From NCBI GenBank assembly GCA_947683625.1, contig CANTUR010000279.1, positions 1,426,001 to 1,490,000 of the forward strand: a stretch of DNA of 64,000 nucleotides, given 5' to 3'. The stretch is from Mallotus nudiflorus (lineage: Eukaryota; Streptophyta; Magnoliopsida; Malpighiales; Euphorbiaceae). This document shows positions 45,035-56,832 of this stretch, piece by piece. Under the pieces are notes generated by a model, which had not been told where the DNA came from, ran no database searches, and was given only the letters and a program-made list of their open reading frames with translations. Positions within the stretch are counted from its first letter, which is position 1. The number at the start of each line of letters is the position of its first letter. Position numbers and translations under genes: made by a program.

Positions 45035-46160
45035 TTAGACGTAGTATTTCTTCAGGTGGTTTGTATTGACAGGTTCAGAGAATTCATTGCCTTTAGAATC
45101 CATTAACTTGACTGCTCCTTTCGATAAGACATGTTTGACCAGATATGGGCCTTCCTAGTTCAATGTGAATTTCCTTCTAGGGTCTAGAACATTATGTCTT
45201 GGTTGCTTTAGCACCCAATCTCCTACTTTCACACTCTTGTGTTTTACTCTTATGTTGAAGGTCTTGGCTAGTCAAGCTTGATACAACTATATATGGTATA
45301 GAGCCTTAAGACTTTGGCTTTCTAGGAGAGTGAGATTGTCATGCCTTTGTCGAGCCTATTGTACTTCTAGTAATTCATATTTGATTGCTACCCGAAGAGA
45401 ATTAATCTCTATTTCAATTAGCAGAACTACTTATGATCCATACACTAGTAAGAAAGGAGTTGCTCATGTTGAAGTTCTGACTATTATTCGGTACTCCCAT
45501 AAGGCGTATGGCAATCTATCTACCCAATCTTTGTAAGTCTGAGTCATATTTGACAAGATCTTTATGATGTTCTTGTTTGCAGCTTCTATGGCCCCATTTG
45601 CTTATGGTCGGTAAGGAGAAGATTTGTGATGTTACACCTTATAACTCCTTAGTAGCTCTCTAACTTCCCTTTGGAATTAGACACCATTGTTAGAGATAAT
45701 GTGATAGGGGATCCTATATCGATAGAACATATTTCTTTTGATGAACTTAGCCACTTGCTTGGCTCCTACCTTTGCGAATGATTCTACTTTGACCCATTTC
45801 ATAAAAAGTCCACTGCCACTAGGATGAATCTATGTCTGTTCGAGGCTATCGAGTGGATTTCCCTAGTTATGTCTAGTCCCCATGCTGAGAAGGGCCATGG
45901 AGAGGAGATGTAGTGTAATTATGTTAGGGGAAGGTGGTCGACATTCTCTTGGATATGACGCTGTTGCATTTCCTTACAAATTTGATGCATTCTTCCATCC
46001 TCATCTAGAAGAACCTTTGTCTTATTAGCTTTTTAGCCAGGATTGCTCCAGTCATGTGTGGACCATAAACACCCTTGTGTACTTCTTCTACTACTCTTAT
46101 AGCTTTAATTTCATCTAGACATTATAGTTGTAAACCATATGAGGTTCTCCTGCATAACAA
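45035..46160 (-). pseudogene. element B integrase and pol C-terminus
   Basis: Minus strand. 'VHKGVYGPHMTGAILAKKL' (GPHMTGAILAKKLIRQRF) near 46070 marks the N-domain; the core is frame-broken; the end 'GNEFSEPVNTNHLKKYYV' stops at 45037-45035, in the same place as A's end. Open plus-strand stretches at 45330-45536 are antisense shadows of it. Confidence 0.7.
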
Positions 46161-47097
46161 ACCCTATTGCAATGTGAATTTTAATACTAGTCATCGAATG
46201 ATTACTTTGTCTCTTTCATCTGCTTGATTAGGATAGGCTCGTTCCTTTAGATATCTCAAGATGTTATAGAACTAGGGTTTTCAACTATTTTTGTCTTTGC
46301 TATTCTGCAGTTTTTATGATAAGGTTGTCCTGATATGAGTAGAGTCAGAGGCTTCATTAGCATTTTGGATGGTCCTTCCCATACTGTTATTAGGGAAGCA
46401 AGTGCATCTGCCATTTGATTATGATTCCTGGGGAGATGAATGAATCTGCATTTTCAGAAGGACATGGTAAGTAGTTTCAAGTGGTCAAAATAAGGCCTTA
46501 AGTGCTACTCTTTGAGTTCCCACTCTTCTGTGCATAGTTGATTACTAGCATGGAATCTTTGAAGATTTTGACTTCTGTGACATCCAAGGCTATCAGTGCT
46601 TCTATTCCAAGTGCACATGCCTCATATGCTACTTCATTATTTGTGACTTTGAACTCGAACTTTTTAGCAATTGGTATTGCTTCACCTTTTGAAGATTGTA
46701 GTATGACACCGACTCTTGCACTAAACTAATTAACTGCTCTATCAAAGTACATGTGCCATCCTTGGATCTTAATGATTGAGCTGAGGTCATCTGGATTTTT
46801 TCTGAGTTTGGAATGGCTAGAAGTTTAGATATTACTCCTTTTTACTACCTTCTTAGTCAGATATTGTATGGAAATTTTTGTTAGCAATATAAGCCACTTG
46901 GCAAGTTTCCCCACTAGAGAGGGAGCTTTGTAGAGGTACTTTACTAGGTCCATTTTAAACATGGCTTGAATTCTATATGATTGAAAGTAGTGTCTAAGTT
47001 TCTTCATTGCTTATACCATTGCCAGGCATATCTGTTAGACTTGGTTATACTTCTCCTCATATGGTAGCATCTTTTTGCTTAAGTAGTAAACTACGTG
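46161..47097 (-). pseudogene. element B RNase H tail and second RNase H
   Basis: 'MKKLRHYFQSYRIQAMFKMDLVKYL' (MKKLRHYF, KYLYKAPSLVGKLAKW) at 47007-46900 follows the first RNase H. The second RNase H shows 'NNEVAYEACALGIEAL'-like text near 46620 on the minus strand and the final 'MADALASL' near 46400. Dual RNase H as in element A. The plus-strand frame 46538-46729 is an antisense shadow. Confidence 0.65.
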
Positions 47098-48060
47098 TTA
47101 TGCTTTTGTTTCTCCCTCATGGGCTAACATTGCACCGATTGCATTCCCTTCTATGGCCAGATATAGGGTTAGAGGTATCCTTGGTTTAGGTGGTCTTAGA
47201 ATCGGTGGATTGGCTAGGTATCTACTGATTTTGTCAAATTCTAGTTGACACTGTTCATTCCATTCAACTGGCTGATCTTTTATGAGTAGCTTGAAAATCA
47301 ATTCACACATTACTGTTAACTTAGCGATGAATCTGCTGATGAATTGTAGTTTCCCTATAAACCCTCTAATTTCTTTCTTTGCTTTTAGCACTGGCATCTT
47401 TTTTATGGTTTTTGCTTTGTCTATATCCATTTCAATCCCATTTTGACTGACAACATACCCCAACATCTTTCTTAAAGTGACCCTAAATATGCAATTCTTC
47501 AGATTTTGCCTGAGACTGTACTTTTTGACCCTTTTGAGGAACTTTTTGAGATTAGAGGGGTGTTCTTCCCTAGTTCTTGACTTGACCATCATGTCATTGA
47601 CGTATACCTCCACTTCTTTATATATCATGTCATAGAACATTGTAGTTGCCATTCTCTAGTAGGTTGCCCCTACATTCTTTAGTCCAAAAGGCATTACTCT
47701 GTAGTAGTAAGTACCCCCATTCTATTATGAAAGTTGTATTTGCTTTGATAATAATGGCCATTAGGATCTGATTGTACTCAGAGAATCCATTAATGAAGGA
47801 GTACATTGCACATATAGTAGTGCTATCAACCAGTATGTCTATGTGAGGCAATGGGAAATCATCCTTCGGGCACGCCTTGTTTAGATGTTTTTAGTCGAAG
47901 ATTCTCCCTTTTGTCTTTCTTCAATACTAGCAACCACATTTTTTAACCATTTTGGATAGTCTACTACCTCTAGGAATTTTTCCTTGATATGTTTCTCGAT
48001 GTCCTCTTTCACTAGTTGGGCCCATTCTGGTATGAGTCTTCTCAGTTTCTATTTTACTAG
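47098..48060 (-). pseudogene. element B reverse transcriptase and first RNase H
   Basis: The open part 47652-47098 (184 codons) begins inside RT. The catalytic box is YVNDM at about 47604-47590, where the lineage has YVDDM or YIDDM: the first catalytic Asp is Asn, as a G-to-A change would give. It continues 'KKFLKRVKKYSLRQN', 'GYVVSQNGIEMD', 'FIGKLQFISRFIAKL', 'VEWNEQCQLEFDKI' and 'LTLYLAIEGNAIGAML'. Upstream RT ('GTYYYRVMPFGLKN' style text near 47700) is frame-broken. Dead RT. Confidence 0.8.
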
Positions 48061-48139
48061 TTTGCAACCTATCTTTGGTAAGAATGAAGTGCTTGACTAA
48101 TGTCTCTATCAATACCAGGCATATCGTCATACGTCCAAG

Positions 48140-48440
48140 CAAATACCTTTGAATATTTTATTTAGATTTTTTCAATTTCTCTCCTCTCTTCAAGGGTAAC
48201 ATCTTTTGAAATATGCAAAATGTGTGGTTTGGATTCCATGCCAATGTTAAATGATTCAGTGCATGTGGAATGAATGTCAAATATGCTAACATTTTTATCA
48301 ATGCAATGCACACTACCATCAGGAAAGACATCAAACAAGTAACCAAAATTAGGTTTCATTGCATTAAATTTATAGTTCATTATATTATTAGTTTTAAACA
48401 GAGATATATAAATTAAAGAAGTGGACTTTCTCTAGATTAA
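48140..48440 (-). pseudogene. element B RT linker
   Basis: 48380-48162 encodes 'NFGYLFDVFPDGSVHCIDKN' and 'KDVTLEERREIEKI', the counterpart of A's 15323-15547. It shows where pol of the common ancestor resumes after the replaced gag-protease region. Confidence 0.65.
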
Positions 48441-48499
48441 TGGTTTGAGAGATGTTTCTGTCTTTGGATCATCCACTGCTTGTATGCTTCATTAATAAC

Positions 48500-49420
48500 A
48501 CCGTCACTAATACTAGTGGTAAATTGGTGGATGATTCTGTTCCTTTATGTTGCTTTGAAGTGATCCGCAGACCTTTGTTGTATCCTACCACCATAGAAAT
48601 TTGCAAGCTTAGAAGGCATATATTGTTTCTCACCAAATTGTCTCTTCACTAGTACAAGATAGTAGTGGGTGCATGACTTAAATCCTAAGATTGGTACACA
48701 ATTGATATATGTTCAGAGAGTCACACGTTCTAGCTTCCACCACAGACACATCCATCTCAATTGATATTCTAGTGTATACTTTATGCATTTGAACCACTGT
48801 TGGGCTATGATGTGGGCTGAGTGCCCATGGACATCTTTGATGTGTCTTTCTAGGTGGTTCTTAGGTTTGTATCTCATCAAGTTCCCTATAGGTGTGTTGA
48901 GTAGAATCAACTTTTCTTGCAGCCATATTTGAAGCAACAAAGGGCTCCTAGTGAAGTTTAAACTTTTCCCATTTTTTGAGGTCATCCGAACCTTGAATGG
49001 TTTCTGCTAGGATCAGTGGGAAGGGAGTCATTTCACATTTTATTCCTTCAATGACCTGGAGCATCCTATAATCTCCTAGCCCATCATTCAAGACAGTGAA
49101 GTATTGCATAAAGAGGTAACACGCAAAAAGACATGCCCAAATCAGAGTACCAGTCTTCTTGGTAGTGCAAGCAACTAGGAGTTACATATGAATAAGTTTT
49201 TTTATGCTCAATGACTAGTTCATCAAGCTTTTCTGAGCTTAGGTAAAGGAAAGCGACCCTAAGTCCTGGATATTTGATGTCTTGGTTAGTGATGACTGCT
49301 TCTTTGGTCATGGTGGGAATTTGTCCAACTATGGCATTGAATTCCTTATACAATGGGTGTAGTTCTATGGTGTTGAACCTAAACATGTGCTCTTGAGGGT
49401 CTCAGAATGACATAGTAGCA
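48500..49420 (-). pseudogene. element B DUF7745-like ORF in place of gag-protease
   Basis: Minus strand, frame-broken. First open part 49386-49084: 'NTIELHPLYKEFNAIVGQIP' and 'RVAFLYLSSEKLDELV'. Next, in other frames, 'LNDGLGDYRMLQVIEG', 'CEMTPFPLILAETIQG', 'SPLLLQIWLQEKL' (48950-48900) and 'LVLVKRQFGEKQYMPSKLA' (about 48655-48600). The series 'E-L-x-P-x-x-x-E-F', 'P-I-L-A-E-T', 'G-C-x-x-L-L-x-x-W' and 'L-x-R-Q-F-x-x-K-Q-x-x-P' is how I remember the DUF7745 proteins that accompany plant retroelements; not checked by search. Role unknown. It fills the place of gag and protease, which are missing in B. Confidence 0.55.
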
Positions 49421-49689
49421 TTTAAGAGTTCATGAACACATGCTGGAATGTCTTAATACATAGCATTCCATATGGTTATAGGCTTTTACAATTAGCCTTA
49501 TCAAGGTTATAGAGGTAATGTCTAATGATACTGGATTAGGCTTGGGGGTTTTCAACCATCATGCAATCGTTAAGTAGTTCTTGGATCTTAGCTTTCAATT
49601 TTCCATTACTTCAGTGAGAAGACTCAGCTTCGAGATCACTAATGTTTGAATGTCGTATTCTTGTGCATTTATTAAGGTTAGTTAAATGA

Positions 49690-50989
49690 ATGATGCATGA
49701 TGTGTGCTTGCACAAGAAAAGGGTGAGTATGTATGCATGGAGTGGATGCAGAATCCTATGATGAAAAATGATGATTCCTGCAAGAAACAGTGGTTAATAC
49801 GTGCTATCTACATGTATGTGATGTATGCAGGATTCAAGCTAGTTAGTTTTTTCCTACACAATGAACAAACCAATCACAAGCAAGCTCTTGTTTCGAACCT
49901 TATTTCTCTACGAGGTCATTCAGTCTCTTTCCTAGGTGGGTTTTGAATATATAGCGATTAGGGGACTATGTTTATGCTCTCAGAACTAACCTATTTCAAT
50001 TTATATTGGTCAAAACCAAAGGATAAACTGAGGAACAATACTTAAATGTGCTTGAGATAATCACATGATGTCAACGTGAGAGTCAATTGTTAGGCTTCAA
50101 ATGATGTCCAAAGCTCGTATGCACTTGTATGCATAGGATCGAGGTCAATCAAAGGGAGTCTAAGTTCTTGCCCCCATATTGATATTCAATATGTTTACCA
50201 GGAGTCATGAAAGTATCATTTGATAGTTTACAATTTGATTTTGCCAACATAAAGGTCCACAATCTAGTTGGGTTCCTAACCCATTCATTTGACTTGATAA
50301 GGATAAATGGATGAAATCTTATAGGTTCTATCATTAAGGGATGTTGTTATTTGTTAATTTACATAGACTATTCAAGCTGAGGTACATGATTGTTATCATT
50401 CCTCATGCTTCGGGCTCACACGAAGTAGATAAGAATCATGTGGTCTTGAGCATAAATTTTCTATGAAAACTAACATTACAACATCGTTCAATGATAGATA
50501 CTAGGAGGGTCATGTTATTTATGAATATCAGGTCAAATGGATAGCGTTAGGACAAGGATAGCATGCATAGCTTAGTGGAATCCTAGTGGATGTTGCTATT
50601 GGCTTATCTACATGAGCTGAGTCTGGGTGAAAGGCTAAGGGTTCCTTTAGCAACAATGCCCCCATATGACTAAGGTTATGGACTCTGGTAAGTGAGTTTA
50701 GAATTCTTTTGATAACTTGGTCCCCCTTTAAGGACTTAGGTTATAGACTCTGGTAAGATGAGTCCAACGAATGCATGAGTAAAGACTAAAGGTGATGATA
50801 CCATATCATCGTTGCCCCCTGACTCAAGTGGAATCATGGTGGTAATGTCATTTAGTATTATCAAGGCTTTTAAGGACAAGTGGTGCATGTGTGATGTGTA
50901 GTGTAAATGCAGTGGTGAGGGGCTATATACAATTGAGTATTACATTATGAGAAATAGTCATTTTTTAGTTGATCCCTTTTACTTAGAAG
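49690..50989 (-). other. untranslated leader of element B
   Basis: About 1.3 kb, collinear with A's leader. It holds the conserved 60-codon block at 50334-50149 ('RLWTFMLAKSNCKLSNDTFMT'-like, split) and phrases such as tgcccccatatgac. No known domain. A plus-strand frame at 49704-49946 is not considered a gene. Confidence 0.5.
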
Positions 50990-51007
50990 TCCCCATTGGA
51001 GTCGCCA
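50990..51007 (-). other. primer binding site of element B
   Basis: Minus-strand tggcgactccaatgggga, one base from the 5' LTR end. Same type as element A, differing at two positions. Confidence 0.75.
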
Positions 51008-51008
51008 T

Positions 51009-52878
51009 TGTGAGCGACCATTTTCCCTTTTGAGCTTTTTTGATAATGGTATGTTTTCATGGGACATTATGTAGGTCTTTTTATTTCTGAAGGACATGGC
51101 AACTTTGCCGAATAGGGACAAATGATTGGTCTTAAGGGGATGAGATGCTTTTGATTTTGTGGAGTTGCCACCTGATTTTTAGAAAATCGAGAAAAGAATG
51201 GGACAACATCGGGTCACTCAATGAGTATTATCCCCAGCAGAGATTCCACGTTTGGGGGATCACATCTACTTTTTGACTATTTCTCATTATACAATATTCG
51301 ATGTATAGCTACCGCAACACCCTAGTTTCGATAATGACAGTTTGTATAGCATTCACACAGTACATCAAATAGTGGAAGATATTAACTTTGAAAATTTTAT
51401 TTATTACATCGCTTTCTTAATAAAATACATATAAAAAGAAAAATATTATAGAAAAGTAAATCTAATTTGGTTATGATTAATTTGCATGATTAACATGACC
51501 ATTCACACAACTTGCTCAATTCCATGAATAATAGGATGATCATGCATGCTTATAATGATTATTTATGATATGATGTTGTACAACAATAATATAAAGGATG
51601 CATATGGTCATTACTGGATCGGGAGCATGATGACTCTATTACGGGATATGAACTTTTCACATTATTCGTATTTATAATGTGATTTCATGACTTTGGAAAT
51701 AGAGAATGCAAAATGATGATGTGAAATGAGCATAATAAAGCATATATTATTCACGTAGCATGCAAGATTGTCAGTCTCATCACACAAGCACAATAATATT
51801 CTTAAATGCTAGTGATAGTAAAATAAAATGCAATGCGATAAAATAAATGTGCTAAAATAATTATGTGGTCCTTAGACTCAACTAAGTTTTTATGAGTTTT
51901 GAAGCTTTAGCTTTGAGAGATTATCAAGATTTCCTCGTCGAGAGGTTTAAAATGACAACAAAATGACAGTAGATTATATACCTTTGAAGCATGCTTTGAC
52001 AAAGATGAGGCTTGGTTTAGCGGAAAAGGAACTAACAACCTAAGAGAAAGGTTGTGGGAGAGTAAAAACTATCTGGAAAGGGGTTTCCAGTGCCTTCGAT
52101 CAGATTGATTTTTTTTGTTTGTGTCTGTTTCCACTTGCTCCCCCCTCTAAAATGGGGTGTGAAGGGGTCTACTTATAGGGAAAATTGGGTAGAATAGGGT
52201 GGTAGAGGCATGGTCGCATGCGTATGTTGAGGCTTTTTCGTGTGGCCATGCAAAGTGTGCGTGGTTGCACACAGTGTGCATGTGGCCACGTGAGCACATA
52301 TATGCTTCCACGTGCACTTTGATGTTTTACACACACTTCTCGGGTTTTATGCACACTATTTTGGGGTTGGTCCCCAGGGTTTTTAGGCCTTCCAAAAGCA
52401 TTTCCAGAGTTCATTTTTCAAAATTTGGCCTCAATTTTAGTATATGACACCTAGGAGTGTTTATGCGCACTTTTAAGTGATACGCGTTGATCCTCGGGTT
52501 GTGTTGGACTATTCCATGACCGCTTTTAGAGGTTTTGGGGCCTTCTGGATGTATTTTCAAAGTCCATTTTATCAAAATTAATTTTAATTTTTTCAGGAAG
52601 CTGTGTCTTGATATAACAAAATGTTCACTGGCCCAACAAGTTGAGTATTATGAGAGGATTTTCCCAAATAAACCTCTTATTGTTTTGATAATTCTTATTT
52701 CATAAGGTCAGAGCATAACTTAATGGCTCGATGATCAATTTTGCACACTAATAGGGTTGGTTAGGTTTTTTAAGGTTGCACACTTTAGAGGTGTTATGAA
52801 TGAGCAGACTTTAGTAATCTCGAGGATTCATTTCATCATTGGACCTTTTTTAGGGATAGTCAAATTTGAGGTATGACA
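51009..52878 (-). repeat. element B 5' LTR
   Basis: 1870 bp; plus-strand tgtgagcgacc to gaggtatgaca. Minus-strand TATA-like tataagta at 52177-52170 (the 3' LTR has tataaata). Open frames at 52169-52447 on both strands are incidental. Confidence 0.85.
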
Positions 52879-53095
52879 ATTATGTATCCATAATCTCCTA
52901 GTTATGGTGCTAGCTTTCTTTTAGAGAATTGAGTACTAACACTTTTTATTTGTCTTAGTTATTACCCTAGGTGGCGACTCCTCATCTCCACACCATGTCT
53001 TTGTGATTATGGTTAGTATGTTCTCTAGAGCCCTGAGCTCAAATAGTGTCACTGTTGTTAAAATCTTAGGCATGTGCTAAACCCCGCCATCTACA
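52879..53095 (+). repeat. solo Tat-type LTR, right part
   Basis: Contains 'ctaggtggcgactcctc' at about 52968, matching the 'gggtggcgactcc' phrase that stands about 120 bp before the end of other LTRs here (10683, 61000). It ends atctaca at 53095 and is followed by gactc. Confidence 0.7.
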
Positions 53096-53100
53096 GACTC

Positions 53101-55109
53101 CCCTTTTTATTGACCTAGGATTTGTTTTAGGAGGATCATGCGTACATGATAATGATTGGTGGTGGTTAGGGTAAAAGTATGGTATTGGGAGTTGCCTTTT
53201 GCTTGTCCTCTGAGGAGATGACTACCATAGATTTTAACTTTATCTACCATCAATGACTTTTCCATTTATTAGTGTAAAGGTGCCTTTTGACGTCCCATTA
53301 GACATATAAGGACTAGTGTTATGGTTGTTTAAATGTTAACTTGATTGGTGTTGTTACTACTCATTTAGATCTTGCCCCCTGGAGACAACTCATATGAGTT
53401 GATGGTATCTAGTTGCAATCCATGTCTTAATATAGGTGCCTCAGAATGTTATTTGACATATTCATTAGTATGGTTTTGACTTCCTTAACTATTCTATTCA
53501 TTTTTCATTTGAATACTTAAGTTTGTAGTCTATTTATTTCTTACTAAAGTGAGATTAAAATATTTTAAGATTAAAGATTACTGTTGGGATAAGAATTTGA
53601 GTAAAGGTATGAGAATAGTTCAATGGATGAACGATGCAAATTTTTAGTTGCAAACATCATGTCAAACATTTTAGTTTACCCATGCACGTGCTTGGGCAAT
53701 GGTAGGCAATTTTCTCATTGGTTTTTTACATAGGTGAGTTTAGACAATTTAGAAGATTTTATTAAGGTATTCTTGCAATGTTTGGGCTAATATGGTGGGG
53801 TTATTAGTTAGGATTTGTTTCTTTTAAATCAGTTTAGTTTTTGATTTTGGGTTTACAAGTTTTGTTCTTTGCTTGGGGAGTGTGTTGGAACTATGATTGG
53901 AGCTGGTATTTCCAAACTGAGAGATTTTCTTATGAAAGACAGTCGATGCATATTAGAAGTATAGAGCTTTTAGGGATGTCTTACTTTAAAATTCTTCATT
54001 ATAGTTAACTTGTAGCTTTTTATAGATTGTCATTCTATTCTAGAATCTCATAAAGCACTTGTTGGTTCCCTTTTCAAATCATGAAAATGCCTGTTTGCAT
54101 GTAATGTCAACTACACCCTATTACTCGACTTTGTATGCAAATGCCAATATGGATGAGGTGCTGGTAATGTAGAAAGGGTAATTATTTAGTTTTTCTTAGG
54201 TATGCTTATAGATGTATGCATACATGTGATGTGGATGACTATGCTACATGATAAGACTTATGTGCAAGTATATGTATATAGGGAATGTTAACGATCATGC
54301 TATTTGATAAGGAGGTTCACTTACTTTTACAGGATGTATGGAATGCTAATGCTTTTATTGTATAATGAAGGAGAAAGCTATCTTTTAGTGTCAATTAAGA
54401 GAATGTGTATGTGCAAGTGACCATGTAGTAAAAATGAGAAAAAGGATATGCGAGTGTATATGCAGGTGTGTGTGCAATTACTATATGAATGTGTAGAGAA
54501 TGCTAATGGTCCTTACCATTTATTGAAGATGAAGATTGTTTTATTTTCAATGGTATGGTTATATATGTGGAATATAAATTATCAAATTGAATGATAAAGG
54601 GAGAGATGACATGTGTATGTGCACATGCAAAGTACTAATTATGTTTTTCAGGGTATATGAGCAAATGTATGTATGAATAGTGATTATGCTACAAAATGAA
54701 GGGAAAGATAAGTTATTTATTTAGGGCATATATGCATATTCATGCGATGCTAATGGTTATTGAGGTATTAAAAAGGAAATGGATTGTATGTACATTTATT
54801 CCTAAAGTGCTAATGATTATGCTTCAAGGTGAAGGATAAAATGACTCGCTTTTCTAAAATTGCAATGCTGCAATATAAATAAATATAGGAATGTGATGCT
54901 TGCTCATTTCCCTAAGCATGGATATGGGTGTCTGATGTGTATAATGAGCATATTCATATTGTAGAATAAAGCATTTACGTAAGAGCACATACTCATAGAG
55001 CGTTAGTTACTAAGCCATTTAAGGAGTATGTGGTGGCTGTAATCCACAAGCATATGGAGTCATCCAAGTAGTAAAAACATCAATCCCATAAGGAGTGGAT
55101 GATGAGTAT
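53101..55109. repeat. degenerate repeat region, left part
   Basis: Up to about 54170 nothing recognised. From 54180 a loose repetitive pattern appears: words like 'gaatgctaatgnttatgct' followed by 'tgaagg(a/g)(a/g)aa' recur at about 54230, 54285, 54342, 54508, 54680, 54745 and 54810 with variable spacing. The pattern resumes after 56586, showing that the LTR 55110-56586 inserted in it. Origin unknown; possibly a decayed retrotransposon UTR array. Confidence 0.4.
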
Positions 55110-56586
55110 TGGACTACTTTCTATGTTTATCTGTCTAGATGATCAAAAGAGATTTCTGTTAAGAAAATTAAACTAGTCTAAGAAAATGCAATTAAACTAC
55201 TATAAAATTTATCAATTAAATGAATGTTGGGTTTTTTTTTATCCCCAACTCAATTTTATCAAAAGTTCATGTTAATCTCCTTATCATTTATAGATTTATT
55301 CCATTTCTTAAGCACCTTTAAACATATGAAAGTCTCTTTCGAACACTCTTATAATTTATTTATTCTAACAACTACTCAAGTGGTTAGCTTCCGCTACTCA
55401 AGCCATTAATTATTCTTAATAATAAAGCAAAGATTTTCAAGGAATATTAATAACTAAAATGTCTCCCAACCAATTTGATTAAATTAATAGATTATTATTT
55501 TATTATCAATAAGGATCTTTTTACAATCTCACCCTTTTGTCTAATTCAATTCCAAGGGTGATTAGTCCTAGGAAAGCATTACGTTCAATAATAATCATGG
55601 ATTATAGATTTAGTGACAAGGAATTTGCCAATTAAGTCTATACTTAAGCCGGGTCTAAAAATCCCATCTACTAATTTAACTACTCATAGTAATTGTAAAA
55701 AGAAAAGAAAAGGAAGAATTGAAAATTGCAAATACACACATTATATTATATTTAAATAAAGTACAAGAATAATTGGAAGGATAAAACCCCTTTTTATTGT
55801 TCTTCTTTTGAATATGATTGCAATTATTCTTCAATCCTCTACTCTTGATAATCCTTGAATAGATAAAAAAAAATCCAAAAAATGAAAATAAAATTATTCT
55901 TTTGAAATATAAAAATGAACTCAACTGTAATTAAGACCAACAAACCTTTGGAAAAGGGGCCAACAAAAACTATTTATATTGTTCCCCAAAAAATCCTAAA
56001 AATAAACTTCCATAATTAAAAATCTTCAAAGTGCATGGCTATGCATCACTTCATTTTTAGAAATCATTGAACTAGGTACGGTGTGCACTCCCTAGTGCAC
56101 AACCGTGCATTAGCACACCTTGAACTTCTCCGGTTTAGGTATGGTCATGCACTTTAATGTGCACAACCGTGTGTCTGCACTAAGGCTTCAAAATTGACTC
56201 AAGTATGGCTGTGCACACCCTTATGCACAACTACACATTTATGAAACTCTACAAGGTAGTCTTTTTAGGCTTAGGTATAGCTGTGCACACCTATGTGCAC
56301 AACTATGCATGTCTCTTCATCTTGATTTAATGGAGATTTTAAGCTTTCCTGTTCAAAAACTCACTTGGACTCCACTTGCATAAATCTTAACTTAAGCACA
56401 ACTAACCAAACAACATTAAAAGCATTCAAATCAAGTAAAAACAATCAAAATTCAAATGAAATTATAAAAACCTAAGTTCTAAGGAATTTAAGTAAATAAT
56501 GTCAATATTCAAAACTAAATTAAACACTTTGACACCTAAAACCTAACTAATTAGTGCTAAAAATCTACTATTTTTTGTACTTATCA
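55110..56586 (-). repeat. solo LTR of unassigned gypsy-type element
   Basis: On the minus strand it begins tgataagtacaaaaaatag and ends agtccaa/tggactac-side at 55110. A minus-strand TATA region (acaatataaatag) lies at about 55985-55972, some 600 bp from the start, as in a U3 promoter. The flanks share gtat (55106-55109 and 56587-56590). No internal retroelement sequence adjoins, so I infer a solo LTR. Short open frames (55224, 55676) look incidental. Confidence 0.5.
56070..56320. repeat. about 70-bp tandem units with GTGCAC palindromes
   Basis: Four units, each with the plan 'ggtatggctgtgcacaccct' then 'atgtgcacaaccgtgcat'. Within a unit, tgtgcac and gtgcaca can pair into a hairpin. It lies in the U3 part of the solo LTR above, so it could be an enhancer-type subrepeat (inference). 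Confidence 0.6.
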
Positions 56587-56746
56587 GTATATTAGTGCAT
56601 ATGCTTATGAAGTGATGATTATTATGCTTGTGAAGAAGAAGTTCCATCTTGTAAGCAAGTATGCATAGGCATGTGGCTTAATGCATTCCTAATGTACTGA
56701 TGATGGTGTTACACATCAAAGAGGAAGATCATTTATTTTTCTTTGA

Positions 56747-56832
<86 letters not shown>

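Larger units (their letters stand above)
30524..52878 (-). mobile_element. element B: Tat/Ogre-type Ty3/gypsy element with nested insertions
   Basis: LTRs are at 51009-52878 (5') and 30524-32353 (3'); the element reads on the minus strand. Without its two insertions (copia solo LTR and CRM-like element) it is about 14.3 kb. Order on the minus strand: primer site, leader, a DUF7745-like ORF, RT linker, RT, RNase H, second RNase H, integrase, antisense ORF, tandem repeat, polypurine tract, 3' LTR. No gag or protease was found. Flanks are attcc (30519-30523) and attat (52879-52883), only 3 of 5 equal, so the duplication is decayed; placement rests on the interrupted solo LTR around it. All coding parts are degraded. 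Confidence 0.8.

Noticed and set aside
45330..46729. Plus-strand open frames
   Set aside because: Antisense shadows of element B integrase and second RNase H.
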